Origin: Hydrangea macrophylla
Lineage: Eukaryota; Streptophyta; Magnoliopsida; Cornales; Hydrangeaceae
Assembly (NCBI GenBank): GCA_033977485.1
Contig: CM066988.1
Coordinates: 53,815,649-53,879,648, forward strand
Length of the DNA stretch: 64,000 nucleotides
Reading direction: 5' to 3'
The notes beneath the pieces are model-generated. The model did not search any database. It had not been told where the DNA came from and saw only the letters and a program-made list of their open reading frames with translations. Position numbers and translations under genes: made by a program. This document shows positions 12,156 to 23,096 of the stretch, piece by piece. Position 1 is the first letter of the stretch. Each line of letters opens with the position of its first letter.

Positions 12156-13680
12156 TGTGGATATCACAATTTTCTTGCCCACAGCTTTTCTTTTAAGATT
12201 CTTTTAAAATTTCAAAATTCAAAACAAATGAGTCGCCACTTAACTTTTAAAAGGAAAAATTAAGAAACCATTTTAAAGCAACTGATCTTTTGCGAAACCA
12301 AAGATTAAACTAGGTCCGGGGATTATAAAATGAGAAGGGAAGGAGCCCATTAGACTAAAGCACCCCTTCTCATCCTATCTCGCGATAGGCCTCTACTTAA
12401 CGTCCTTTTAATCGATTTAGTAATTTAAATGTGCCCTCAACTAATACATATTTATAAATATACATTACAAAAGCATGTCTAAAGGGTGTAAGATTGAAAA
12501 TACCATTCAAAAATCACATATTTCAAGTAGCAAGCAATATGATATGCAAATAAGGAACTAGAGAACTTACCCGGGATCGGGCCGCGAATATTAAACGTGC
12601 AAATGCATGCGAATAGATAAAACCTAGGAATAGAGTCTCTAATTCATATATACAAGTAAAGCAAGTCCTCATTCTAAGGTGTCACGCATTAAGTCAAAAA
12701 ATCGATAAAATCAAGAAATTAAAATGAACTAAAGAGGAGTTCAAGAAATCATACCTTAATAGCGCTACAAAACAAAGGATTAGTCTACATGATATACAAA
12801 ATATAAAGTTGGATCTTAAATAACAATCCTAGACTTCTAGCTTAAATCTATAAAATGTAATTAAATCTAAAGCACACAAGTCCTAATTACAAACATCAAG
12901 CTACACGGATGAATATGTACATGAACAAGAATAAATTATGAAATGCTCAATGACTTAGATCATTTAAACTTTGAATTCAAGCTTAACTAATCATTATTAG
13001 AACATGGTTTGAGCCCTAGGTCATAGAAAAGTCATTTGGTCCATTATTTACAAAGTTGGTTAAATGTGTCACAAAATTCTGAAAATTGCAGAGAGCAGAC
13101 CAGAACTTTACAAAATCAAAACGCATGGCTCCGTCGTTTGATCTAGATGAATTCTGGACACAAGATGCCTCTGTGTGTCTAGTTTTTAACCCAAAAAAGA
13201 AATCAAAGTTCCAACGGTCGGATCTCCAGGAATTGGACAGAAACCAGACATCACTCAGCATTCTACAACCTTCTGTCCAGAGTTCTTGCACGATTTTCTA
13301 AAAATAGCAAAAAGATCAGAAATGCTTTTTTCTTTTTAGGGTGACTTCCTAATACATTAATCTACTTAGAAAAAATAATTTTGGGTCACAAACACTTTAT
13401 TAGAACTATGGCTTAATTATTTCAAAAGAATGTCACTGTGCTGAAATTCTGGGCAGATTGTAGTGACTTTGCAAAACTCTTAACCAAACCCTTTTAAATA
13501 TGAAATCTCCTTGAAACAAAAAATACAGTGGTAGAACTTTGAGGTATTGACACCCTCCCATTGGTTTCATTTGATTCTAACGGTTAGATTTCAAACTAAA
13601 AATCTTTGATCGAAACCAGTTTACGAACCCATTGTTTTATTGTCAAGTTCAACTTTCATTTATTAACCCCAACTTATTAA

Positions 13681-13945
13681 ACCATGAAGTTGGGTTTAAA
13701 TCAAATAACTTCTCCTATCATTTGATGGTCATTGGAGGCTAAAGACCTTCATATTTGTAGATTTCAAGTGAAGTATGAATTGACTTCATGAAATCTCAAG
13801 ATAAAGAATCTAAACCATGAAGATAGGCTTAGACTCAAAGCCATTTTCTCCTACCATTTGATGGTCATTGGAGATGGAGACATGACTAATACTCATGAGT
13901 CTCAAAGGAATATAGAAAGGATTCCATGAAACATCAAGTATAGAG
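13681..13945. repeat. direct repeats inside family B LTR, period about 133 bp
   Basis: ACCATGAAG...TCCTA(T/C)CATTTGATGGTCATTGGAG occurs at 13681 and again from 13814, and a third weaker unit follows. The same repeats appear in inverted order in the other copies near 25215-25560 and 39075-39420. Confidence 0.7.
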
Positions 13946-14513
13946 GACCCAAGTCATGAGTATGGACTTGGATCCATCTATTTGCTTATGAAATGAAGTG
14001 ATTATCAAACTTTGATTCCCATGGGAAGCATAAGCTTACATGGGATTCAAAAGATCATGTTCAAGAGATTTCAAGAGAGATATTGAGAATCTCTAAGAGT
14101 CTCAAGAAGGAAGTATGATCAACAAATGAAATGAAGCAAAGAAAACAAAGTAGTTTGAGGATTAAAGTTTCAAAAGAGAAAGAATGTAAATAAACAACTT
14201 ATGGTTAGAGGATCACCTCCAAACTATCCTCAAGGTTTCTCTCCTTTGAAGATCTTCCAAGCTCTTCTTCCTAGTTTTCTATTTCTAAACTCTCTCTTTT
14301 TTTTCTCTCAAAATATGGTAGTGATTTCTTGCATTTTCTTGGTTTATCTCTTGTATGTTCTTGTATATTCATCTCCCTCCCCCTTTTTCAAGAAAGATCC
14401 TCTCCCTTTTATAGGCAAAATTACCAAGTATTTTCAGTGAATTCGGAGTAAAAATCAGGTGTCAATGTCTCATTTGGTGGTACAATACGTACTTCCTAAA
14501 ATTAGACAGACTG

Positions 14514-14840
14514 CTGCCCAGGGCGGCGGTCAAAAATAATCTGCGGCAGTCCGTGGATGCCGCTGCGGCACTCCGTGACTGCCGCGACGGCACTCAATGA
14601 CTGCCGTGCGGCTCTCAGTAAGTGTCGCGCAAAATTATCGATTGCCGTATCTTGGTCAACCTTACTTTATCAGTTTTTTTGTTTTTATCAGCATACATAT
14701 ACGTATTGTACCACAAAATACAGACTTTAAAAGCAAACGACAATCAGAAAATGTCGGCGGCACTCAGTAAAGGCCGGGCCGGCACTCACTGAATGCCGCG
14801 CGGCACTCACTGAGTGCCGCGGAACACTGCCGTGTGCCGT
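14514..14840. repeat. GC-rich GGCACTCAnTGAnTGCC palindrome cluster in family B LTR
   Basis: A dozen or so variants of CGGCACTCACTGAGTGCCGC lie in two groups (14514-14634 and 14755-14840). The unit at 14800-14820 is a perfect 10-bp inverted repeat around one base. The cluster is sharply GC- and CpG-rich within AT-rich DNA. Matching clusters occur at 24392-24705 and 38251-38564. Confidence 0.8.
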
Positions 14841-15103
14841 TTTTTGTTGAACTTCTCTTTTTAGGTCTTTTCTTTCTTCCTTTTCCTTAAAGAAATTTAT
14901 TTTTGAAGATCTTTTCCAAAAATGGTGTTTTATACCTGAATTCTCCTAAATACCTGGTATTTTCTTTTCTGTGAAATTTTAATGCGTTTGGAGAACTTTC
15001 TAAAGAGCTTGGAATACTTCTAATCTTTCGGTCCTTATCATCATTGAACGTGGAGGTGAGGCTCTCCTAAATTCGACGACCGGTCAAAATTGGGGTGTCT
15101 ACA

Positions 15104-15407
15104 GGTGGCCGGGTCCTTGATCATGGTAGCAGATGCTTCTCTCACCCAAGAGATATTGACCCTCCTAGGCTAGGTCAACATCTGATGTCATTGCAGCATT
15201 ACCTGAATTTGAGCCAAGAACCACAAAGCAGAGACCTAGACCATCTTGAGAGGCCGATCCAACATAATCTTGCGGTGGCTGAAGAATAGCGTATACCAGG
15301 ACTGGTCATAAATTTTTTGGAACCCATGATCGGGTACCGGGTCAGGAATGGTCAAGTTAAAGGGCTTCTCCCTATGGTACCCAGTTGTGGGGTTCATGGT
15401 GACGATC
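15104..15407 (-). pseudogene. env-like ORF, upstream coding segment after a splice acceptor
   Basis: On the minus strand a pyrimidine-rich run ends in CAG at 15408-15410, followed by an exon-like segment with the words HGFQKIYDQSW and later ISWVREA. Its reading frame leads to the solo-LTR insertion point and resumes on the far side at 12150. Stops interrupt it near 15236, 15180 and 15170. The pattern of a conserved W-V-R-E motif followed by a GIP motif fits the plant transposon-protein family. It is part of the Athila-like element, not a host gene. Confidence 0.45.
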
Positions 15408-15723
15408 CTGAAATTGAAAATGAAAAAAAAAGGACTAATTAAAACAAAAACAAAAGGACAAAACCTGAAACTGCTACTGCAATGGTTCGATCGATCGACC
15501 ATTTCTCGATCGATCGATCGAACAAGGACTGGGCTCGATCGCTTGAGCCCAGTTCGATCGATCAAACACAGAAGAAATGCGGGTATAAGAAAACAACACA
15601 GAAATGAAATGGAAAAACGAGATACACGATATAAACATTATTTAATTTGTCAAAAAGACTAATGGAGGGACATGCCCTCATGAATTGAACAAGAATGAAT
15701 AAGGGGGGATATAGGGACCATAC
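15408..15723 (-). other. candidate intron of the env-like transcript
   Basis: On the minus strand the donor AAG|GTATGG sits at 15723-15722 and the acceptor TTTCAATTTCAG at 15408. Between them lies a T-rich tract plus a TCGATCGA array (15486-15567). The exon before it would cover about 15786-15724. Confidence 0.4.
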
Positions 15724-17473
15724 CTTAGCTACATGTGCAGTGGAGAAGAGATGATGGTGACGATTTGGGTATCGAGGATCTGCCACTTAACGTGTGTGTA
15801 TGGGGGGAAAGAAATCGCCGGAGTTCTCTCTCTATTTAAAATCGCTTGAGAGTATGAGGGAGAGAAAGAAACTGATCAAGTGTACGCTAGACACCTCGTT
15901 TAAATACAAGTCTCGATTGATCGAGATAGTTTGATCGATTGAAAGTACAATTGATTGAGACGTTTTCAAGCGCTTGAGGGTATTAGACCTTCGATCGATC
16001 GAGAATGGTTCGATCGATCGAAGATGCAATTATAATGACTCTTTGGATTAGTGTACCTAAGTACCCCCAACTAACAAAAATTGTTCTAGACATACATAAA
16101 TAACATAAAGCAGTATAATACAGAACATGTAAGCCAGAAATAATCATCAAAGTAATATAAAACTGTAGATTTTATAAATGTAAATTCAATTAGCATTCTT
16201 TTGCGAAATTATGTCCCCCAAACTTAGTACTTAAGACCTTATTACAATGAAAAACTAGAAAAATAAACTAAAGATAACTATTATTTGTCTAGGATTACAC
16301 ATCAATTGCAAACGGATAGACAAATGGAAAACTACAATTGAAGTGAACCACTATTCTTCGAGCATGAAAACTTCTTCTTTCTTAATTGTTTCATACTTTG
16401 CCAAATCTTCAAAACTGGAGTCCAAACTCGACAATGCACGATTCTAGAAGGATCTAAAAGCGTCAAGAATATCATTGAAGATGTCTGAAACCTCCACAGG
16501 ATTGAGAGCGCAAGCAAGAGGTGATCTTGGTGAGCCAGACGGTGTCATAGATAAAGGAGTGTAACTCCTTAGCTATTCTTTCTCTCGCAGTGGAGTACCA
16601 GGAGACCCTATGGGAGGTCCATAAAATAGTAAGTGCGGAAGGAACACTGGTAGAACATTGTGGTTCATAGTGATAATCCTGGACAAGGAAAAACAAAAGG
16701 AAACTGAAGAAAAATAAGGTAAGGAAAACAAGGAATAGAAACAAATGAAACAAATGAGATAAAAAGAAATAAACAAGGGAAAATGTAATAATGTTCGAAC
16801 CTCATTATTGGCATAGATGCCCAGCGTACACTAGCTAGTAAAGGACATTGAAGCTTGAACAACAAGTAGCTTTGGTGCACGTAGAGGTATGGGACTAGCT
16901 CGAGAATGAGAAAGTCGTCGACAAATGTAAAAACAGTGTTGTGGCATTCAGGCACAACATCTTGTAATTCATTCTCTTCCCAAGGTTCCCACATCGAGTC
17001 ATTCTCCTACTACTCTAGGAGTGCATCATCTACCTCACCAACAAAGTAACCCTCCTCTCATCCTTCTTCTTCAGGGAATTCCATATTTTCAAAAGGATTA
17101 ATGACGAGGAGAGCAGGTGGGTAAGGGATATATCCCTGAGATATGTCGTAGAAAACATTCTCATCTGGCCCTTGATATGGTGACAAGTAAAATGCGACCT
17201 CTTCAACTGTCCATGGAGGGTTTTAAAATTCAGAATCAGTCCAAGATCCTATCGAATGGACATCATCATCTCTCATTTTGGAACCTGCAGTTGAGTGATA
17301 CAAGGAATAGCAGATTAAGAACAATGTCGTATTCAAGAAGAAGAAATAAAGCAAAACAGCAGAAAATAACCAAAAAGTAAGAAAAGAAAAGTTCACAACA
17401 TGTTGCGACTTGTTTTGGCATTTTAGGTGGAAGAATAGTTGGGCTCATCTAGTTGGATGTGCTCAGCTTTAGT
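15724..17473 (-). other. post-integrase region with exon-like modules
   Basis: The stretch between integrase and the env-like ORF contains further minus-strand splice-like boundaries. One is an acceptor at 16679 (TTCCTTGTCCAG followed by GATTATCACTATGAACC) with a donor at 16800 (AATGAG|GTTCGAAC); another acceptor is at 17285 (CAACTGCAG). The exon start at 16678 resembles the exon start at 15407 (GATCGTCACCATGAACC), so a module seems duplicated. Acidic frames lie at 16700-17060. A second TCGATCGA array is at 15913-16026. Confidence 0.35.
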
Positions 17474-18480
17474 TTAGAAGTTTTCCAAGAACAACTTTAT
17501 CCTTTGGCCATTAACCTTGAAACTTTCATCGTTCTTGGGGTTTATGAGCTCGACAGCCCCATGTCAAAAGACAGATTTAATGATTAATAGACCTGTCCAC
17601 CGGGATCGGAGCTTACCTGGGAAAAGGTGAAGGTGAGAGTCATACAGCAAGACTTTCTGTCCTTGATAGAAAGTTTTCCAAAAGATCGTCCGATCTTGGC
17701 GAGCCTTTAACCTTTCCTTATGCAACTTCGTAGAGTCATATGCATCTCTACGAATTTTTTCTAGCTCTGTGAGTTGGAGTTTTCGTAGCTGCCCTCCCTC
17801 TTTAATATCAAAGTTTAATGAGCAAGTCGCCCAATATGCTTTATGCTCAATCTCGATAGGGAGGTAGCAAGCTTTTTCGTACACTAGCCTGTACGGGGAC
17901 ATTCCTAGGTTTGTTTTATACGCGGTACAATATGCCCATAGGGCATCGGTCAGCTTGTATGCCCAGTCTTTCCTATTGGAGCTAACTATTTTTTTGAGAA
18001 TATGTTTTATTTCTTGGTTAGCCAACTCTGCCTGCCCGTTAGTTTGTGGGTGGTAAGCTAGAGCGATCTTGTGATTGACCCCGTACTTCTTGAGGAGTGA
18101 CTCCAAGGGTCTATTGCAAAAGTGCTTGCCTTGGTCACTTATTAACTAACGCCCTTGGAGTTTCGAAACACGATAGGATATGTTCCTTTAGAAAGGACAT
18201 TACTATTTTGTGGTCATTGCGTCTCGTCAGTATCGCTTCTACCCATTTTGAAACATACTCCACATCTAGGATTATATATTTGTAGTTGTTCAATTTTGGA
18301 AATGGGCCCATTAAATCTATGCCCCAGTAATCGAATATTTTAATTGTGATAATAGGGGTTATGGGCATAGCGTTCCTTTTTGAAATTGTACCAAGCTTTT
18401 GACAGCATTAGCATGATTTGCAAAAGGAATAAACATCCTTAAATACGATGGGCCATTAAAAGCCGTTGTGTAGGACTTTT
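17474..18480 (-). pseudogene. Ty3/gypsy integrase, Athila-like (copy 1, complete 3' end)
   Basis: The core region shows GIDLMGPFPKL (first catalytic Asp) near 18330, ISDQGKHFC (second Asp) near 18140 and QTNGQAEL (catalytic Glu) near 18035. It then runs through the C-terminal domain to AVELINPKNDESFKVNG and a stop at 17474. The enzyme would insert the cDNA into host DNA. Frameshifts separate the first two motifs and a stop lies at 17564. The tandem duplication breaks this gene at 18021/18022, so copy 2 lacks everything after the catalytic Glu motif. Confidence 0.88.
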
Positions 18481-20231
18481 TGTGCGGTCTTTTGCGAAGC
18501 AAAGTCACCACCATAGGATTCTAAATGGCATGATGCTAAAATTAGAGTTATATCCTCATTCGAAATGCAATGTCTGATGACCTGATCAGTGCAATATTTA
18601 AAAAGGTACCGGTCATCGAAGAAGAAGTGACGTGCGAACGAGAGGAATCATTTCTTATCTTGATTTGACCAATGCCTGGGGGTTTTTCCCATGACTAGAT
18701 AATTTACTATATCTGCATACTAGGGCAAACTAGAAATTGTCATCAGTTGCTCAACTGGGAATTCATCCTTAATCGGCAGTGGTTCAGTATTATCAACAAA
18801 CATTAACCAAGATAAATGGTCCGCGACCACATTCTCTACTCCTTTCTTATCCTTGATTGTGAGATCAAACTCTTAGAGTAGGAGTATCCAACGGATAAGC
18901 CTTTGTTTTACATCTTTCTTGGATAGCTAATATTTGAGGGCCAGGTGGTCTATGAAGTAGACAATTGGGGACCCTATCAGATAAGATCTAAATTTATCCA
19001 AGGTGAATACTAAAGCCAGTAGCTCTTTTTCAGTAGTTGTATAATTCATTTGAGCTTCATTCAGCATTGGAATGGCATAATAGATAACATATGACTTATT
19101 ATCATTCCTCTGTCCTACAACTACGCCAATAGAGTAGTCACTAGCATCGCACATCGGTTCGAAAGGCAAACTCCGGTCGGGTGCATGTATTATTAGTACG
19201 GAGGTAAGATGATCTTTTAGTGCATCGAAAGATATTTGGTACCTTTCCGACCATTTAAGTGGTGTGTCTTTGACAAGCAGTTGACATAGTGGTCGGGAGA
19301 TTGCACTATAATTTTGGATAAATATACGATAGAATCCCGCATGTCCCAAGAAAGAACATATGTCTTTAACTGTATGGGGGATAGGTAGATTCGAGATTAT
19401 GTCGATTTTGGCTTTATCCACTTGGATACCTTTATTGAAGATTATATGGCCGAGGACTATTCCCTTGGTCACCATAAAGTGACATTTTTCCTAGTTTAGT
19501 ACTAGGTGTTTGTCCTCGCATCGTGCTAGCACACATTCAAGATTCTCTAAGCAATTTTCAAAACTATGGCCGAACATAGAGAAATTGTCCATGAAGACTT
19601 CGAGTATTTTCTCGACCATGACACTAAGGATGCTAAACATGCACCGCTAAAAAGTAGCAGGTGCATTGCATAAACTGAAGGGCATGCGACGGTAAGTAAA
19701 AGTACCAAACGGGCATGTAAAAGTTATTTTCTCCTTATCTTCAGGAGCAATTTCAATTTGGTTATGCCCACCATATCTGTCCAAAAAATAGTAGTACTTG
19801 TGACCCGCCACTCGTTCTAGCATTTGGTCCATGAATGGCAATGAAAAGTGGTCTTTCCAGGTCACAGTGTTCAACTTTCTGTAATCGATACACATCCTCC
19901 ATCCGGTGGAGATGCGTGTCGGTACTAGCTCTCCATTTTTATTGGGAATAATCGTTATACCAGCTTTTTTTGGGACGACTTGGGTCGGACTGACCCACAG
20001 ACTGTCAGAGATTGGATAAATTATCCCACGTCAAGTAATTTTAAAACTTCTTTTTTTAACTATTTCTTGCATGTTGGGGTTTAGATGCCTCTGCATTTGT
20101 CGTGATGGTTTAGCGTTGTCTTCCCAATATATTTTATGGGTGCAAACAAACGGACTTATGCCTTTGAGGTCGGCGATCGTCCATCCCAATGCTCCCTTAT
20201 GTTGTTTGAGCATTTGAATTAGTTTGCCCAC
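18481..20231 (-). pseudogene. reverse transcriptase and RNase H, Athila-like (copy 1)
   Basis: Motifs in order: ADLKGISPFVCTHKI (RT start, near 20170), MCIDYRKLNTVTWKDHF (19895), the first catalytic Asp in FLDRYGGHNQI, FGTFTYRRMPFSLCNAPATF (19650), the YxDD box as FMDN near 19590, then the connection and RNase H with CDASDYSIG (near 19145) and TTTEKELLALVF (near 19035). A zinc-binding (HHCC-like) segment follows before integrase. The second Asp of the YxDD box is Asn, which should abolish polymerase activity. Several stops and frameshifts are shared with copy 2, so they pre-date the duplication. Confidence 0.9.
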
Positions 20232-20599
20232 TTGCTCGAGACTTAAAGTAGATGATATAATAATAGGGTACGTTCTTTCAGTCCCTAGGAAAGCGTATTT
20301 GAGCTCCTTAGATCAGGAAACTGAAAGTTTGAGGGCATAACTTTTTTTTAGGAGGTAATGGTTCAAATGGTGTGACCCACATGCATTCAGCTCTATCCTC
20401 TTTCATTTCCATCATGAGACAAGTCTGATTTAAATCGGTGTCCAATGGAGTAGAGCTTTTTGGTTGATAAATAGTATCAAATTGTGACACAACTACCTCC
20501 AAAGGATCTTTGTAATCGACAAAATCAGTCTCATCTTCAATGACCGTCTCGATGTAGTTTACTTCTTCCTCATCGTCGTATTCTTCAGGTCAGGGATTT

Positions 20600-20949
20600 G
20601 AAAAGATTTTGACATTTAGAGTCATATTCCCAAATACGATGGTCATAATACCACTTCTTAATTTTATCGTGTCATCGATTTTTGTTGAGGAATGGACGTT
20701 CAAAAATTACCAGGATTTGTGCACATGGATTGGGCACAGGTTCAGTGTCTAAGATTACAAAATCAACCGGGAAGACAAACAAGTCTATTTGCACGAGGAC
20801 GTCCTCTAGTATTCCTCTAGGGTAATTCATCGACCTATCTGCCAGTTGTAGTGCAACTCGAGTGGGTTTGAGTTCACCCAACCCAAGTTGTTTATAGACA
20901 GAGTATGACAGTAGGTTAACACTTGCTCCTAGATTGAGGAGTGCGTTGT
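20600..20949 (-). pseudogene. aspartic protease, Athila-like (copy 1)
   Basis: The segment GELKPTRVALQLADRS...YPRGILEDVLVQID...FVILD is typical of gypsy/Athila protease. The active-site region just upstream reads NLGASVNLL, where the family has DLGAS or a similar Asp-containing box. The catalytic Asp is therefore Asn, or the site is lost. It would normally cut the gag-pol polyprotein. Confidence 0.75.
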
Positions 20950-23011
20950 CTATCCTTTGATTCCGAATTTGGCATGAGATAGCGGGAGTACCGGGGCTTT
21001 GAGTTTAGGGAGCAGTTCATTTTGGATGATTGTGCTTGCTTGGCAAGCAATATATACGTGTTTCTTCACACTCTGCCGCCTCTTGACCGTGCATAAATCT
21101 TTAAGATATTTAGTATAGGCCGGTACTTGTTTGATAGCATCAAGGAGTGGAAGGTTTATTTTTACTTGTTTAAATAGTTCCAAGAACTCCTGATTATTTA
21201 TCTCATTTTTAAGCTTCTTTAGCCTTGGAGGGTAAGGTGCGGGGAAAGGGCATTTAGGTAATTCGTCTATAACGGGCTCCTTTCTAGGCCTTTTCTCAAC
21301 TTTTTCTACTTCTTTAGGAGCTTCATCATTTGATTTTAATGATTCATTATTAGCAATCGGTTCCTCATCCAGAGTAGAAGGTTGCTTGCTAGTTACCACT
21401 TCCTCCTCTTCGTACTCTTCAGGCATAGAAAGAGGCATGTTGTGTCCTATAATCTTGCCGCTTCTCAGAATAGTCACGGCTTTTGCATGTTCTTGATTAT
21501 TAGGATCATTGTTGTATCCCTTAGGGTTTGGAAGTGGTTGGGCAGGAAATGTTCCTCCCGACCCCTCTTGTAGTGTATCTATTCTCTCTAACGTCGCAGA
21601 CATTTTACGCATCATTTGAATCAATTGCTGCGTCAAGTTTGCGTTAGAGAGTGGATCTTCTTCTTGCACCTTTTTGTGTGGTGGCACGTATACATTAGAA
21701 TGTTGGTTACTAAAGGGTTGAGCTTGGTTGTAGTTTAGGTCTATTTTGATTGAACGGTTGGGACTGCCTATTGTATTGCCCTTGATATTGGTTATTGTTG
21801 TTGTAGAGCTGTTGCTAATATTGGTTTTGGGTTCCGGCGTCGTTTTTCCAATAAAAATCGGGGTGATTCCATCGGTTATTATTTTAAAAATTATTGTTGT
21901 TATTGCAGGAATTCCCTGCCCCTCTATATCCTTGCATGGTGTTCATTTCCATGGGGGCCTGTTCTTGAAAATATGGCACGTTGGGATAGTATTGAGTTCT
22001 GTGTCCCAACATATTGCATGTGTGACATGGTTCTTCAGGCAAAATCTGCTTAGAACTTTCTCCTTTCATTCCTAACTCCTCTACCTTTCTTTCTAGTTCT
22101 TCGTATTTTATCATTAGATGATCTTCACTTTGTAGCTGATAAATGCTTTTCTCCTCTACAACTGCTAGCTGTGCACGTGAAATCTCTTCATAATTTGACC
22201 ATTCATGAGCATGTTCGGCTAACCTATCGAAGTGGGCTTCAGCCTCTTTGGTGTTTTTGCTAAGAAATAGACCTGCGCTCATGGTTTCAACCAGTTTTTT
22301 CGTTTCACCATTTAGTCCTTCGTAAAAGTAGCTAATGGTTCGCCACTTCTCATACCCGTGATGTAGGCATGAGAGAAGCAAATCTTTGAAATGCTCCTAA
22401 GTTTGAGTGAAGGTTTCATTGCTCTTTTGTTTGTAGGAGTTTATTTGTCGTTTAAGTTCAGTGATCATGTGAGGTGGGAAGAATTTCTTTAAAAATGCAG
22501 TGTTCATCGCATGCCAGGTGAAGATTGAATTTGGCTTAAGGGTGAGCTGCCACGCTTTTGCTTTATCCTTCAGAGTGAAGGGAAATAACATTAAGCGTGT
22601 TACATCCACAGGACAGTTATGAGAGAATGTTTTACAAACTTCCTTGAAATCCTTGACATGTAGATATGTCTTCTCGCTCTCCATTCCGTGAAATGTTGGA
22701 AGGAGTTGGATCATTCTATTTCGAAATTAAAATTTGCTCGCATGGGGTGGAATAAGAATACAAGAAGGCGTAGGTGCGTGTTCAGGTTGCATGAGATCGC
22801 GCAAGGGACGCAGCGAATCGTCAATAGGCACAACCCTATTCTCACCATTTTTGCTTTGATCGTCAGCCATAGATTCTGTAGGTGTGGCGACGGGGTTGAT
22901 AGAACTAGAGGAATTAGATGAATAGAGTGGATTTTTGAATGTTCCTTCGATAAAATTATCGGACATGAAAGGGAAAAGACCAAAAAGATTTTTTGAACCT
23001 AAAGAAAACAA
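20950..23011 (-). pseudogene. gag, Athila-like (copy 1)
   Basis: Four consecutive open segments, three in one frame and then a shift, make a gag of roughly 680 residues. The N-terminal part from 23011 is followed by the capsid-like domain with LPTFHGMESEKTYLHVKDF and LFPFTLKDKAKAWQ (22700-22400). Next comes a helical region (22381-21990), then a zinc knuckle-like CHTCNMLGHRTQYYP near 21970 whose final Cys is replaced, then an Asn/Gln-rich stretch and a Lys/Glu-rich linker into protease. Gag would form the particle that packages the RNA. Stops near 22715, 22385 and 21880 inactivate it. Confidence 0.88.
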
Positions 23012-23072
23012 AAAAGAAAAATAGAAATAGATGAAGAAAGAGCGAGGTAATCTAAATACTAGCTGGTCGCCT

Positions 23073-23090
23073 TCCCCGGCAACGGCGCCA
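23073..23090 (-). promoter_or_regulatory. primer binding site, tRNA-Asp type
   Basis: The + strand 18-mer TCCCCGGCAACGGCGCCA equals the 3' end of plant tRNA-Asp(GUC) including CCA, so the minus-strand element RNA pairs with that tRNA. It lies 6 bases inside the 5' LTR end at 23097. A tRNA-Asp primer is characteristic of Athila-type elements. Confidence 0.9.
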
Positions 23091-23096
23091 AAAACT

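Larger units (their letters stand above)
12156..15103 (-). mobile_element. solo LTR, family B, inserted in the env-like ORF
   Basis: It runs TGTGGATATC to GTGTCTACA with 5-bp target duplications GGTGG at 12151-12155 and 15104-15108. It is the reverse complement of the family member at 24128-27103; the strand given here is relative to that copy. No internal region, primer site or coding sequence is present, so it is a solo LTR of about 2.95 kb. LTRs this long occur in Tat/Ogre- and Athila-type gypsy elements; the family assignment is inference. Confidence 0.85.

Noticed and set aside
18097..18343. Plus-strand frames of 62 residues (also 31956-32202)
   Set aside because: They are antisense to integrase.
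21746..22075. Plus-strand 109-residue frame over gag (also 35605-35934)
   Set aside because: It is antisense to the clear gag frame with its capsid and zinc-knuckle motifs; identical presence in both units only reflects the duplication.
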